Shown: positions 22,621 to 37,311, counted from the stretch's first letter. The stretch is 64,000 nt of DNA from Dichotomocladium elegans (GCA_025716815.1 JAIXMN010000008.1:62001-126000); one strand, 5' to 3'. A program made the numbers and translations. Notes: a model not told the origin generated them from the sequence alone.

Positions 22621-24342
22621 ATGAATTGCAATGCACTCGGCCAGAATGCCAATGACCTCTCGTGGGTTGTTCAAAAGTACGGCGGAACAAGCGTTGGCAA
22701 ATGTCTTGACACCATTGCATCGACCATTGTCCCGTAAGATTCGCGCGCGCTCTCACACACACACTCTTTTGCTTTTGCTTATTGTATAGCTTATATATAT
22801 ATATATAAAGATCCTATTTAGAGAAGCATCGAGTGGTCATTGTGTGCTCTGCACGGAGTGGGCTTACCAAGGAAAAGGGTACAACCAATCAGTTGCGTGC
22901 ATGAGAGTTTTGAAAGATAAACCACACCACCCACTCTGCATTATTAACGTGTTCCATCCCTGCTGCTCTAGGCTTCTCCGAGCAGCCCAAGAGGCGCTGA
23001 CGCACGCATCGGATAAGCACCTCACGATCGTCCAAGAGATCCTTGCAGATCACCTCGAGGCCGCAAGGGCGCTTGTGCGAGATGCGGCGATTCGTGCGCA
23101 TCTAGAGCAGCAGATTGAAAAGGAATGTCGAAAGCTACGCTCGTTTCTGCAGGCTGCAAAGATTATCGAGGAGATCTCGCCTCGGTCGAGGGACATCATT
23201 GCCGGGCTGGGCGAGCAGCTGTCGTGCACAGTGGTGACCCATGTGCTCCGGGACCGCGGAATCGACGCCGTGCTTGTGTCGCTCGCCAACATTGTCGACA
23301 AGGAGTTCGCAGCGGCCGACCCGTCGTTCTACGCTTACCTCAGCGAGCGGATAGCCACCGTGGTGCGCCAGGCCGGCCGTGGCGGTAGAAACATGGTGCC
23401 GGTGCTCACCGGCTTCTTTGGCCACGTGCCGGGCAGTCTGCTCAGCATGGTCGGCCGAGGCTACACCGACCTCTGCGCCGCGCTGTGTGCGGTCGGGCTC
23501 AACGCGCACGAACTGCAAATCTGGAAGGAGGTCGATGGCGTATTCACGGCCGACCCGCGCAAGGTCGACAGCGCCCGGCTCTTGGCCACCATCACGCCCG
23601 AGGAGGCGGCCGAACTGACGTACTACGGATCCGAGGTCATCCATCCCTTTACCATGGAACAGGCCATTCGCGCAAAAATCCCCATTCGCATCAAGAACGT
23701 CAACAATCCTACCGGCCCCGGCACCATCATTTATCCCGACAATGCAGAGAACAACGGCCACAGGCAGCAGCACCAGCAGCAGCAGCAGCAGCAGCGGAGG
23801 AGGAGGAGGTCGCCCGGCCATCCAACAGCCGTGACAGTCAAGGACCCTATCTATGTCCTGAACGTCCACTCAAACCGAAAGAACGTCAGCCACGGATTCC
23901 TCGCAAAGATCTTTGCATCCTTGGACGAACACGGCATCGTCGTCGACCTGATTTCCACCTCAGAGGTCCATGTGTCCATGGCTCTTGGCCCAGACGCGGT
24001 CGAGACAAATCTTAAAAATGCCATGCCTGCGTTGCAGGCCTTGGGCACGGTAAGAATCGCCCTTGCTGCAAAGAGGAGCGTATACAAGTGTACTGAACAG
24101 ACAAACTTCAGGTCGACTTGTTGGAGGGCATGGCCATCATTTCTCTTGTGGGCAAGGATATGAAAAGCGCGGTCGGCACCGCGGGCAAGATGTTCACTGC
24201 GCTTGCGCAGGCCGGCGTGAACATCGAAATCATCTCGCAAGGCGCGTCTGAAATCAACATTTCATGCGTGGTGTCCAAAGAATCCGCCCTCTCAGCCATA
24301 AAGGCTATCCACAGCCACCTCCTGACGCTCGATCCAGCATGA
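22621..24342 (+). CDS. HOM3: Aspartate kinase (aspartokinase)
   Basis: Four exons, 22621-22733, 22811-22891, 22972-24049 and 24112-24342, join in frame to give 500 residues, close to yeast Hom3. The enzyme phosphorylates aspartate to open the threonine/methionine pathway. The N-terminal VVQKYGGTSVGK motif is split from VVIVCSARSG by the first intron. Substrate-site motifs (FFGHVPGSLLSMVGRGYTD, VDGVFTADPRKV, AAELTYYGSEVIHPFTMEQA) are intact. Two C-terminal ACT-type segments start near VYVLNVHSNRKN-like residues and at VDLLEGMAIISLVGKDM; these usually bind threonine for feedback inhibition. The linker between kinase and ACT parts carries an unusual Gln then Arg run (HQQQQQQQRRRRRSP). The acceptor of the first intron (ATAAAG) is chosen because only it gives IVPSYLEKHR. 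Confidence 0.93.
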
Positions 24343-24366
24343 TGCCTTCCTCCTCTCTTGCCTTTA

Positions 24367-26037
24367 TTATAAAAGTATGGTTGTCGATGGAGAGGCTCCT
24401 CTGGAGGGCTCCTCTTCCTTTTCTGCTTGCAGTTGATAGACTACACCTGTATCTATATATATATACGTATATAGAGCCTTCAATATTCGTGTTCCATATG
24501 ATATGATTCCCTCTCCCCCGCCCCACCCCATTACCATCCAGTCCGCTATAATAGAACCAGTTTTGAATCGGTAACCCTTTTGCCGAAAGCACCTTGATGA
24601 TTTCTTGGCCGAGCACGCCTCCTACGATTGCAGCCACTGGCGCCATCTCCGTGTCAAACATGGAAAGAACATCACTAAGAATCAACGTGAGTCTTATGTC
24701 GCCATCCTTCGCCCACCGATCTTTTTTCTTTACTTGACAAGTCCGTCCTCTACAAGGCGTGTGTCGGGGATACCCATCTGCTGAAGATACATCTCCTTTT
24801 GTTCGACCAGTTCCTCAGCAGACGTCGGCAACCGCTGATGCTTTAACTGAAAAAGAAATACCACTTTTTGTTGTTGTTATAGTTGTTTGCAAACCAAACC
24901 GAGATGTCCTGCTTACTTTGGATCACAAAGCATAAGGGATGAATGCGCCCGAGTGCCTTTGGTCGGGTCGTTGACCAGTTCTTCCTCAGCGAATCATCCA
25001 GGCTCACGTATGGCTCGACGCATGACGTCCGAACTGTCACCTTTTCTTCTGACCCTTTGGCCACCATCACCTCCTTTTCGCTGTATAGATGCCCGCAACC
25101 ATCAGATGACCGACGTTTTCGTCCCGCACTCCCTCTCCCACCCCCTCTTTCACCCGTGACCACCACCGTCCATCAACTTACTCTATGTACGTATGGTTGA
25201 CCAGGTCCGAAAAGATATATCCGTACCACCCAAATGCGTCGGCAGCATAGAACGGTTTGTTCAACTTTCGTCGTACACGATTCACCCGATTCTGGATGTG
25301 CCCCTTTTTGAAATGAGCCTTCTGTACTCGCCCCCCCCTTTTTTTATATATAAAACTTGCCAATGTCTGAGTGTCCTGATGGACAAGACAGACGATATCA
25401 AACGGTTCAAAGTAATCGTCAGACTTGGCTGCGATCGCGTCCTTGTCCACCATGACCGCAACGCGTGGGTTGAGTGCACGAATCGCAGGCGCTGCTGCCT
25501 CGGCTCGCTGCAATAGGAAAAAAAAAAGAGAGAGATGAGATTCTTTTCGGGGGGTGGGGAAACAAGACTTGTCTTTTTCACTTTACATTCATCCCAACCG
25601 ACGCATCGTTTAAAAAGAACTGCGCGCCAAGATCATCATGGGTGACCACGGTGTGATCCAATAACGTAATGCCACCAATGCCAGCAAGAGCAAGATTCTT
25701 GCACACCTCATCGCTCAGTGCGCGCATGCCTGCAACGAGCACATGGGCTTTCCGAATTCTTGGCAAATCACACCCATTTTCATCTTTAGTCTTCCTTTTT
25801 TTTTCAACAGCCATTGTTTTTTTGAAGCTAACCTTTGTTGTGCATCGAGACCCCAAAGCCGTATTTGACGGTCATAGATCTCTGCTTCGTCTTTGGGTTC
25901 GGTTCAAGACAAGAAGAAGAAAAAAAAACATCAGCGCGCGCACACACACACGCACAACCACACACACGAAAAAAATCGCGCGTGGCCGCTGGGTCATTGG
26001 AGAGTAGCATAAACCAACCTTGCGTTATGCCATTCAT
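24367..26037 (-). CDS. AOS1: SUMO-activating enzyme subunit AOS1/SAE1
   Basis: A many-exon minus-strand gene. Exon 1 (26037-26019, MNGITQ) joins 25890-25833 to give MNGITQDEAEIYDRQIRLWG, the diagnostic start of E1-like small subunits. Next come 25758-25587 (AHVLVAGMRALSDEVCKN, the nucleotide-fold region, with GGITLLDHTVV) and an exon from 25507 (NPRVAV...DIVCLVHQDTQTL). Later exons carry KPFYAADAFGWYGYIFSDL, SLRKNWSTTRPKALGRIHPL, LVEQKEMYLQQMG and MAPVAAIVGGVLGQEIIKVLS...NWFYYSGLD. The last exon ends at 24367 after GVVYQLQAEK. One intron (about 25286-25354) appears to use a GC-AG border (GCAAGT). With Uba2, Aos1 adenylates SUMO. Ubiquitin-E1 is excluded by size and the absence of a catalytic-Cys domain. 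Confidence 0.88.
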
Positions 26038-26418
26038 GTTCGAAAAGGAGGGCACGGAAAGAGATATAGATAAAAAAAAAAAAGGTGGGGGAAGGGAGTG
26101 TGTGGACTTGGTGGCAGCCCAACCCAACCCAGCCCAACCCAGCCCAGCCTTTTCCCAAACATCCCCCCTATTACTGATCCCAATCCACCCTTCCTCTGGG
26201 TGGCTTTTTTTTCAGGCTGGTCATGAAAGAACCAAAGGCTTCCATCTTTGTTTATACATCATCGGTCGAAGCTATCTCTGCAAAATACGGCTTGGGCCTC
26301 CTCTTCCAGATTCGATTGGACGGAAGCACAGGCGTCTTCCTCCTCTTCAATAGACGCCTGATCCGGTCTGAAAGCTCAATGTGGACGATGGCGTCGTCCT
26401 TGGGCTCTTGTGCTCCTA

Positions 26419-27346
26419 CTATTCCGCATTGGACCTTTTCCATGGCTCCTCTTCTTTTTCTACTCCTACAAAAGTCAACTTGGGGGCGGGGTGGGGGATG
26501 CGTGAGAATCGGAGGATGTATCTCATATTAAAAAAAATCCCCCCTTCATGGGGGGGCCACAGTTGGGGGCGTGGCTGGTTTGTCGGTGTGTGTAACAACA
26601 GCCCAAGTGTGGTTATGTGTTTAAAAAAAAAACATATAGTCCTTACTTTTTGGTATGACATCCTGTCCCTCACGGTGGTGGTGGTGGTGCTGCTGCTGCT
26701 GTTGCAGGTGCGCATCGCATGGGGGAGGCATCGGTGTCGGTAGCGCGTTGTTCCGTGCTAACCGTCGATAGGGTATAAACAGCTCGGTCAGTAAAGAAAC
26801 CGGTAGGGTCGCATACGTACGTTCCAGGGTAGGCTGCGCATCAGCGTGACGGTGCGTGCTCCGTCTATTGCTGCTGCTGCTGCTGGTGGTGGTGGTGTTT
26901 TCTTCTCGCTGTGGTACATATAAATGCGACCGAAGATAGGCATCGTCCCGTTCAATCACTTTCTTCAGCCGCTCCTGGAAATTAGGTCTCGCCATCATCG
27001 TCATCGCCGTAGTCGACGACTTCACCAGCCGCTGCCGGCTCGTGTCTGCCGGCGTACCGAACGTGATCGGCGAGAGCTTCGGCGCCGGCGGCAGCGGAGA
27101 CGTGATGTCAAAGGGAGGACATGATGTAGGCGAGATCCAAACTTCTGAGCTCGGATTAAGAACAAGGTTGGGCGAATCTGGATCGGCAATGGGGGTGGAT
27201 GGCCGGATGGGTAGCAGACGACGCCGTCGCATCGACGATTGGGGTGAGGCAGCGGCAGCGAGCATTTTGGAAAACAAGGGTCCATAGGACCGACAGCAAA
27301 CAATTCTTCGAAGCATTTGTGTCCGCCCAACCCGTAAAAATTCCAT
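26419..27346 (-). CDS. Hypothetical Ser/Pro/His-rich protein
   Basis: The frame opens at the ATG ending at 27346 and runs to a GTAAGG donor near 26645 (QDVIPK). Splicing to the TTTTGTAG acceptor near 26470 would add VEKEEEPWKRSNAE and a stop at 26419, giving about 250 residues. I do not recognise the family. Visible features are a basic N-terminus (MRRRRLLPIR), a Pro-rich middle, one possibly structured segment (NFQERLKKVIERDDAYLRSHLYVP), a Ser run and a Gln5-His5 tract. The protein is probably mostly disordered. The second exon is tentative; another frame there would end in PYFAEIASTDDV. Confidence 0.5.
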
Positions 27347-27446
27347 CCATTTTCATTGTCCATGCGCATTATCAAAAAAGTTTCCTATATTTGTATATTC
27401 TATGCGGGCAGCGGTGGTCTCCTTTTCTCTAAACATCAGAAAACAG

Positions 27447-30219
27447 CTATCCGTCTTTCTCTGTCGCCGTCATCGTCAATCCACGCTTTGTGAATTTGCG
27501 TTCACGCTCCTCGCTTCTGCTGTTGCTGCTGACAACAGACCGAGCGCGCGGAACATCAAGATGCGATGCTGCCCGGTTCTCTAGGACGGGGCGACCTCCA
27601 CTAAGCGGAGTGCTTGTGCTAGGACTGTAGGGTAATTCGGCCAGACGCTTCAAGCGTAAGCGGTAGAGAATGGCATCGATGGTCAATTCAATCTGGAGAT
27701 GGTTCTTGATGATGGATAGCTCTACACATCCAACCGTCTTAGTATCTATCACCCAAACAAACAAACAAATAAAAAATAAACACTTGCTCGGCCAGGTGGC
27801 GCGTTCTCCACGAATAATCGCCTCTAACACCGTCTCCGTCGTGGGATTCGACAGCACCTTGAGAAAATCCCCATAGCCGATATCGGGTATAATCGTGATA
27901 TCACCCGAATACTTTTGTGAGATGATCGACTGTACCTTGTTGAAAAAGGAGGGGGCAACCCCTAGCTCAGTCAACTATATCACTCGTTAGCAGTGTGAAG
28001 TAGAAAACCCCCGTTCATCACAATACTGCCCCTGACCTGAGTGCAACGATGCTGCAGCTCCATTTTCGCCATGTGCATACAGAAGCCCACGGCCTCGCGG
28101 GCCTGGGAACCCTTGTTGGACTTTTGTAGGAACGGAATGACGTGCGGATTGACTTCAAATAAAGAAGCAGACACACATGTCCTGTTGAATCAATCTCTTC
28201 TCCACCCCCCCCAGTGTCATCGTTACCTTGACAAACAATAAAGTGGTTCACATTGAAGAGCTCAGACAATTTGTTCATCGGTAAATCGCTGTAAAAGAAA
28301 GAGCGCGTGCAGAGTCAGTTTTTTTTGTATGCTACGCCACCTTCCATGTATGGAGCTCTCCTTACTTATCCACAGAGCCATCAATGTAAAGTTGCTCTAT
28401 AAACATAAATGATCGTGGCCATCGTTACATCAGATACGGCGGGGAGAAGGAACGAACGCAGAAACAGTGATGGGTATCCATCCTTACCGTTCGGGTTCCA
28501 TGGGACAATGTTGCCATTCTTATCTTTGGCGTACAGAGGGGACGATCCATAAAATACAGGCACCGAGCAAGAAACCGCACTATTAAAACAAAGAGAGGGA
28601 TGTTGTTTACCACTGTCATTCTGTACATGCTGCAATCCTTACACTGCTGACCAAATGAGCTTTGGACGGGAAAGTAAAGGAGCGTTGGTGAGTCAAGAGA
28701 ATCATTCTTGGCCGGGGGAGGGGAGCGGGGAAGGGTCATGCATATACCAACCACATCGGGGGCAGTCAGATAATTGAGGAGACGCGGCATATCATACACC
28801 GTAGATGAGCTGACGGTAATGTTGAGGATCCATCGAGTGCGGTTGAAGGCTTCCTGAAAAGTAATATCTCCAATGTTGCTCCGCATCGCCTCTTGAAGGA
28901 TATCGATATCATAGAGCTGGCCCTTTGTCAGCAAGCGATGAATGCGCATGAGGGGTGTGTCGGGCCGATCCGCTCGTTCGAACACATCCTATGGGGACCA
29001 AATGTCAATATGCACTGCCTTGAGCGCGTGTGTTTGTGTGTGTGTGGGGGGGGAGGCGTGACACTTGCCAGCTTGACAGCTGCAGCATCATCGAACAAAC
29101 CGGGAATCTCGTCCTCCGTCTTTGTGCAGATCATGGCGGCCATGATGCTTCCGCTCGAGGCGCCCGAGATGATTCGGGGCAGAAGACGCGCGCCATGCAA
29201 ACACTTGAGGACACCGAGATGGTTCAGGCCTTAATGCATGCCGTTCATGATTATCATCTGTTTTGTTTTCTCTCTCCTCTCCTTTATTCCTCGTTACCCA
29301 ACGTTCCACCTCCGCTCAGCAAAAGCGCGGTTCGCCCAAAACTCTGTCGGATCGTCATGAAAAACTCGTGCTTTTCTCGTAAATCCAGATCGGGCGACGG
29401 CTCGTCGCATATCCAGTTCAGCTGCCTGACCACCTCGTCAATGTATGATGATATCAACGCCTTGGTCCCGATCCTCGTATGCGAATAGAGCTGCTCCCTC
29501 TCTCCTTCGTTAGCATGGGTTGTGCCAGCAAGCAACTCTATTCTAAAACACAAACACACACACCTTGGGGTTCCCCATGTCTCCAAGATTTCGTCCGAGA
29601 CTGGTGCGCAGCGCAAAGATCATGTCCGATTGGCTTTTTGTCGTCTCTCGCACTTGCCGAAGTTGGTGTAGCCGCATCTGCACAAGTTCCCAGTCGTAGT
29701 CGGGCGATCGAAAATCTTGTTTCCAGGCGTCCAAGCCTTGTTTGTTGTTGGGCCCATGTTCATGTATTAGGGGTAGGGGCATGTGTGAGTCCGTGCCTGT
29801 GCGCGCGCGCTCTCTCTCTCTGTCTTCAAAACCCCACCCCCCAAACCCCGCTCTCGGCTGCCGTTTGTGTACCTTCAAGTTCGTCCAATAACGATGCAGC
29901 CTCGGCCCATTGCTCGTAATTCGTCGCTACCTGGAGGAGGTGGGTATAATACGCCTTGGGATTTGTCGGACTGAGTAAACGGTCATAGAGCTTCTACATT
30001 ACAGGTGTCGCATGTTAAAACCCCTTTTTCGATTGGGCTTTATCTTTATGCAAAATGCATTACATTGGACCAGAATGTCGCAACTTCGTAAGCAATCGAC
30101 TTGGCATTACTGAGCATGGGAACGACAGTACCACTGACACTGCGGACAACTTGGCTGTTTTTGCTGTCGGATACAACGACTGCGGGCCATGTCTCAGACT
30201 TTGTGGAGGAGGAGATCAT
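27447..30219 (-). CDS. Patatin-domain triacylglycerol lipase (TGL/SDP1-like)
   Basis: At least ten exons on the minus strand. The likely start is the ATG ending at 30219 (MISSSTKSETWP). An N-terminal helical part (WEL VQMRLHQLRQVRE region, DUF3336-like) is followed by the patatin core. LLLSGGGTLG is the oxyanion-hole loop, ISGASSGSIMAAM holds the nucleophile Ser in G-x-S-x-G, and LYIDGSVDNDLPM supplies the catalytic Asp of the Ser-Asp dyad. Further conserved parts are NITVSSSTVYDMPRLLNYLTAP and SCSVPVFYGSSPLYAKD. The C-terminus is Ser/Arg-rich and ends TMTATEKDG. Relatives (yeast Tgl3/4/5, plant SDP1) hydrolyse stored triacylglycerol at lipid droplets. Which paralogue this is cannot be settled by eye. 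Confidence 0.88.
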
Positions 30220-30644
30220 CTTTATAAGAAGAATAAAAAAGAATAAAAAGAAAAGATGATATCCCAAGGGGTAAAAAAAAAAAGAAAGGTGCTTTGTTCT
30301 TCTCTCCTTTTATTTTTCACGTGTCAGTATAGAACCATCCTGCAGATGAAAAGCAATCCCCCAATTGGATGGCTTCTATGAAAAGGGGAACGTGGGGTTT
30401 GGGGAGGATGGGGTGGGAAAGCGCTTTAACATTAAAGGTAAAATAATAATAGTAAAAGAAACACGATAGAAAAAAAAAGACACAAGCTATACAAGAGTAA
30501 ATGGGGAAGGAATACAAATGAATGAGGGGAGCATATGTTACTATAGGACGGGATTGCTGAAGATGCATCAAGGGTAGATTCGATTCGATTCGATTCGATT
30601 CGATTGGTATTGGTATTGGATGCCTTGTTGAATTCATAGAAAGT
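30220..30644. other. Spacer with simple repeat
   Basis: The 3' flank of the glycosyltransferase gene and the upstream flank of the lipase gene. A/T-rich, no gene seen. Confidence 0.5.
30577..30605. repeat. (GATTC)n pentanucleotide repeat
   Basis: Five complete GATTC units plus a partial one, about 40 bp beyond the stop codon of the glycosyltransferase gene (minus strand), so probably in its 3' UTR. Confidence 0.9.
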
Positions 30645-32005
30645 CTAGATGGCGGTGGAAAGGATGGTTCTCCTGAAGTTGTGAATCTTGTCGCATTCGG
30701 ATTTAAGATTGTCGGCTCGAGGGGTATCCCATTCGCCGGTCATGGAAAACTTTCGTGCATAGCGCAGACAGAGTTCTTCTCGAAAATTCATATACAGTTT
30801 GCGGTTGTACTGGCGCTGTGATGGAGATGAGGGCGCGATATTTCAAAACATTCCCTTTTTTTTAAAGTTACCTCTCTGCGGCGCGTGTCTTCAGGATAGC
30901 GATGGGTTTGATGGATCAGAAAGTCGGTGGGCAGCACCCAGTACTCGATCCCGGATAAATAAATCTCGTAGAGACACGCGGCCTTGTTTGCCCCGTAGCC
31001 AATGAAGCGTTCGTCGCACCACGGCGAGCCTTCCTTCTTGAAGATGATGTACGGCTCGTAGGAGTATTCGTACTCACTGACCTTGTAGAGCGTGTCGGAA
31101 GTATACCATCGAGTATAGTTCGTAGCCCCATGGCCCCTCACCCAGGCTTTATGGAACATGTCAATCTCGTCATTCTCGACGAGCTTCAGCAGCTCGCGTT
31201 TCGATGTCGGAAACGTGCGCCAGTCCTCGCCCTCCGCCTGGACGTTGAACTCAAAGGCAGGCACCACAAACGCGGTGCGGCCCTCGCGCAATCGCTTCAT
31301 CCAATCGGAGTTGGTGCGGATCGACCGACGCACGTCGGTGCAAAGGTGAAAATCGACGTCGAGCATCATCAGGTAGTCGGTGCGCGTGAAGAGTTTCGCA
31401 ATATTGCGCCACATGTTGAACTGGCGGCTGTATTTGTCAATGATCAAATGGACATCGACCCACAGCTGCATATCCGAGTTGGCCGCATAGAGATCGCGGA
31501 GTTCTCTCAACGTGGCGTCCTTTTGATCATCGTCCTCAACGTGCACAGCCGCTGAGATCGGCCCGCGGTGGTTGGATGCCAACCGAGACAGCACATGAAA
31601 CCGGTTGCGGGTCACAAGCGTTGCCATTGTAATGTCTTCCTTGTCAAACGTAGCCCGAGCTCGGTAGAAATAGGGCCTCAGGTTGCTCGGCCCCAATGCA
31701 TCCGAGAACACCTTCGTCATCATGAATCGCTCGGGCATCGCCTCAAAGGTGCCGCTATCGCCCGTCCATACGATCGTGTGTTCCTCGTAACCGGACCCAT
31801 CATCAGTCGCTGCAAACATCATCGCCTCCTGGCTATCCGGCATCAGCTCTCCTGCACGGGGAAGGATCGCACCATTGTCTCGACGGCCGCCATGATATGT
31901 GCTATACAGATAGGTGCCGGTGTAGCATAGCGACACAATAACATACACCGCAATGAGACATTTCAATCCCTTCACTGCAATCTGAGAGAGCTCAATCCGT
32001 CTCAT
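30645..32005 (-). CDS. LARGE/GT49-like type II glycosyltransferase
   Basis: Two exons, 32005-30872 and 30815-30645, separated by a GTAACT...CACAG intron, encode 434 residues. The start MRRIELSQ places a membrane anchor at about residues 11-30 (CLIAVYVIVSLCYTGTYL), as in Golgi type II enzymes. The catalytic region contains a DxD-type metal site (YLMMLDVDFHLC) and the late motif WCDERFIGYGANKAACLYEIYLSG...VLPTDFLIHQTH. Both are typical of the LARGE/B4GAT1 family (GT49), which transfers sugars such as xylose or glucuronate in animals. The fungal acceptor is unknown. A longer in-frame start at 32104 would add a hydrophobic leader and is considered unlikely. Confidence 0.88.
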
Positions 32006-32298
32006 TTCGAAATGGGGAGGCAGGCGGCGGGTTATCCAACACAAAGAAGGGAAGAAGAAGAAGATTATGGGAAGCGGCACTGGGAGGGGAGCAAAAAATA
32101 GCAACGAAGCAAGTCAGCCGGACCAGATTGTCCCAAGTACGAAAAAGATGAAAACGATAAAAAAAGCAAACTTCGCTGCCACTAAAAATAAAGAACCATT
32201 TCTGTGGGTCGCATCAGGTTACACAAAAGCAGTTGGGAAGACAACATCGCGGCTTACGCTATCCACACCCCCAAAAAAAATCTAAAAAAAAAAGAAAT

Positions 32299-33774
32299 TT
32301 ATTGGAGCTTTGTGTAATGGCCGTACACCAAATCGTAACCATCAAATTCATAAAGAATGCGATCCGTCCGTCTGTAGCCGACCGGCATTGATCCCATCGC
32401 GTGTACCATGTGGCTGCGACTATGCTCCTTGTGGTGTGCCGAAAAGAATGTCACTGAAAACGATGCTGGGTCGAAAATGTTGATAACCTGGCTCACCAGA
32501 GTCTCTATCGGGCTCCGTTTGCCTCCCGCATGCGTCTCCTCGACGGGTATATTAGTCTCGAACGATGCATACGAGCATGCCGGTTCAGGCGTGACATGTA
32601 TCGTAAAGTATCGGTCGCCTTGCAGACCGTTGCTTGAGTAGCCGCATGGTTCGAACAAAAAGGAGTCGATCTGCGCCTTGGGATAGAGATCTTTGATCCC
32701 TGTCACCTGGTCAACCCAGCGACCGCCGACCGTTCCTGCCTCAGTTTTGCTAGCATCGTGATAGAAGCCTTGCGCCATCACTTTAGGGTTCAAGTGCGTC
32801 ATTAAGATCTCCACTGTCTGGTCGGGATACGAAAACCCGGCGTTGTTACCGAACGGAGAAGGGTTTTCACTAACAGGAGTGCAGGTGCCACTGGTGAGGA
32901 TCTCGCAACCAATATCGTGCGACACACCGTCGTGCAGGGCATCAGGGCCATGGTGAAGGACGTCGTCCGAAGGCTTGGTAAGATAGAGATACCAGTGATC
33001 GCTAGCCACCTTGCCAATGGTGTAGGCAGCACCATTGTCTATAAGAACGGACAGGTTATTTGATGTGCATTTCTAACGAAAACATCCACCTTACCAAAAT
33101 GCTTATTCAAAAACTCGACCTCGTTGTCCCAGGACCGATGAGGACCCATCTGGCGTTCTGGGAACATGAACGCCTTTCGAGAATAGAATACTCGCCACAC
33201 CTTTTCGAAGCCACAGTACTGCTGAGCAACCTCAAGAATACGAGGGAGTGCCAAGAGAAGCGTTGTCGTACCACATGTCTTGAGAATGAGCTTGTGCGGA
33301 TAGACAAACATGGATGACTCACTTGACCAAACAAGATGTCAAAAAATTCAGGAATCAAAAAATATTAGCGCATGCGTACAGATATACAGACATGCGCATA
33401 ACCCTCTTGGAATTATATTCTTACCTCAACAAGTATGCGTCCACGTCCTTGTTGGAAATCACGTTCAAAACAGTGCATTTCACAAGAGCAAGCAGGTCAT
33501 CCCAAACAGGACGCGGTACAACGCGTAATCCGGTATTGTCGCTGTTCGCCCGAGGAGGACTGAATCGGACAATGTCGTCGCTTTTATCGTCATCGTCGTC
33601 GTAATTGGCGTTATTATTTTGGTTTGAGGGTACGTTAAAGTATCCAAGATGTTGATGATCTGCCAGGTGCTGTGCTGACGGAGAGAACCAAACTTCAAGA
33701 AGCTTCTCGGGACCTTCAAAGCAGCCTTGTTGCGCGGAGTAATTGTCGCCTTGGGATGGAGGAAGATCGACCAT
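32299..33774 (-). CDS. SPE2: S-adenosylmethionine decarboxylase proenzyme
   Basis: Three exons, 33774-33425, 33321-33095 and 33038-32299, give 438 residues. The enzyme makes decarboxylated AdoMet, the aminopropyl donor for spermidine. The self-cleavage site is visible as [12 protein letters not shown]: cleavage between Glu and Ser yields the pyruvoyl group. [13 protein letters not shown] follows, and [20 protein letters not shown] and [26 protein letters not shown] are strongly conserved in the family. The first exon contains an insertion rich in Asn and Asp ([17 protein letters not shown]) before [10 protein letters not shown], longer than in most relatives and probably a surface loop. The gene diverges from the MAP kinase gene. 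Confidence 0.95.
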
Positions 33775-34335
33775 TATTATTATTATTAATTTGTGTTGTT
33801 TGTCGTACTTTTGATCTAATCGATGGGAGAGTTGTTCGCTGTTGTCAATAGGGGGGAGGTGCTGGTGGAATGTGAGGATGCATGAACGAGGGGGGGAGAA
33901 AACGCTCGTGTCTTTTACGGGGGCTTGAAGGGTCTGTAGCTTTGTACGGGTCTAACTACAGTTATTGTGCGGCGTACAAAACCAAGGTCTCGTCTTTGGG
34001 AGTTGATAACCGGGATGATGGGCAGATAGGATGAGAAGTTGGGTAAAGAGGATATCAGTCCAACAAGGCGCGATTGCTTAGAACAAGAAGACACAGAAAG
34101 ATGGAACGACGGTCTGTTGGGAAAGAAAAAGAAGAAAAAAAAAAGAAAGAGGGGATTTCACGACTGGGGGAAGACGCAAATCCTTTAGGTTCCCTAAAAG
34201 AAAAACTTTTCATTTCAAAGTCCCTAGTGGCTTGATTGCCTTTGATTGGAGAGCGGGGACCATGGCCCTTCGTAGCTCACGTCTCCGCTTCGCCCTTCCT
34301 CCTTTCGGCTTTACTTTGCTTCTTCCCGCTGCCAT
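33775..34335. promoter_or_regulatory. Shared promoter region of SPE2 and the MAP kinase gene
   Basis: 561 bp separate the two divergent start codons. A short ATT repeat lies next to the SPE2 start and a purine run (GAAAAAGAAGAAAAA-like, about 34120-34150) sits nearer the kinase. No specific factor site can be assigned. Confidence 0.4.
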
Positions 34336-36521
<2,186 letters not shown>

Positions 36522-36619
36522 AGCAAATTGCAAGAGACATGTCACGTTCATTTTTTTCCCGTTTTTCCATCTCCCTTTTATTCTAAACTTTCAATAAGTA
36601 CACCCGTTCTTTCGTTCTG

Positions 36620-37076
36620 CTACTGTGTGAGAACATTGTCACGAACTGCTGCTGGTGCTGATGGCATATTTTGAAGCCGTGACTGGATACGCTGGACGCG
36701 TGTCTGTGTTTGCTGCATCAGCTTGTTTGTCATTGCAAGTCTTTTCCGTGCGTCAGCCAGTTTTTCGAGGGCAGGTTGCAGCCGAGGTGGATCTGCGACA
36801 GCGTTGAAGAGCTCCAGATCTTCGGTAAAGGGATGCGATTAGATTACGTTTTTTTTTAGAAAGAACAGAAGAAACGTATTAAAGACAAGTTGAGAATGTT
36901 TGATTTGCATAATCCAATGGGCTACCCGCAACCAGACGTTCGATTTCCTTGCCAAGATCTTCCTGGCTCTGCTGAGCAGACATAATGGCTTTGTCCACGC
37001 CAAGGACAATAGGTGCAAGCATCGATTCAATGCCTTGAGCCAATGGCTCGGTTTCCGACACAGGGGTTGTGCTCAT
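36620..37076 (-). CDS. SNAPIN-like BLOC-1 subunit
   Basis: Two exons, 37076-36926 and 36819-36620, give a 116-residue protein. The last 60 residues (LEKLADARKRLAMTNKLMQQTQTRVQRIQSRL) match the SNAPIN heptad region, where animals have a VNNILQNAQERLRRL-type segment. The N-terminal exon (GIESMLAPIVLGVDKAIMSAQQSQEDLGKEIERL) corresponds to the first helix. The whole protein is predicted coiled coil. SNAPIN is part of BLOC-1, which acts in endosomal sorting. The gene is convergent with the MAP kinase gene; the two stop codons are about 100 bp apart. Confidence 0.8.
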
Positions 37077-37311
37077 TTGAAGGAGGAAGATAGAGCTGGT
37101 CAAAGACGGAGTTTCCAGACATTTTTGCTGGCGCTGGGTGATATGGTTCACCCACCCGTCGCCAAGAAGGGCTTAGCAGCCGAATGTTTTATCGCTAAGG
37201 GCTAACCATAGGTGAACGTTCCCCCAAAGTGACCAATCCGAGTTTCTATGTTTCCGAGGGTGGGAGATGGGCTTTGGGGTGCGTGGCAAGGATTGCTATC
37301 GCAAGACTGGA

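Noticed and set aside
23135..23869. 244-codon minus-strand ORF
   Set aside because: Antisense to the aspartokinase catalytic exon; its composition follows the GC-rich sense codons.
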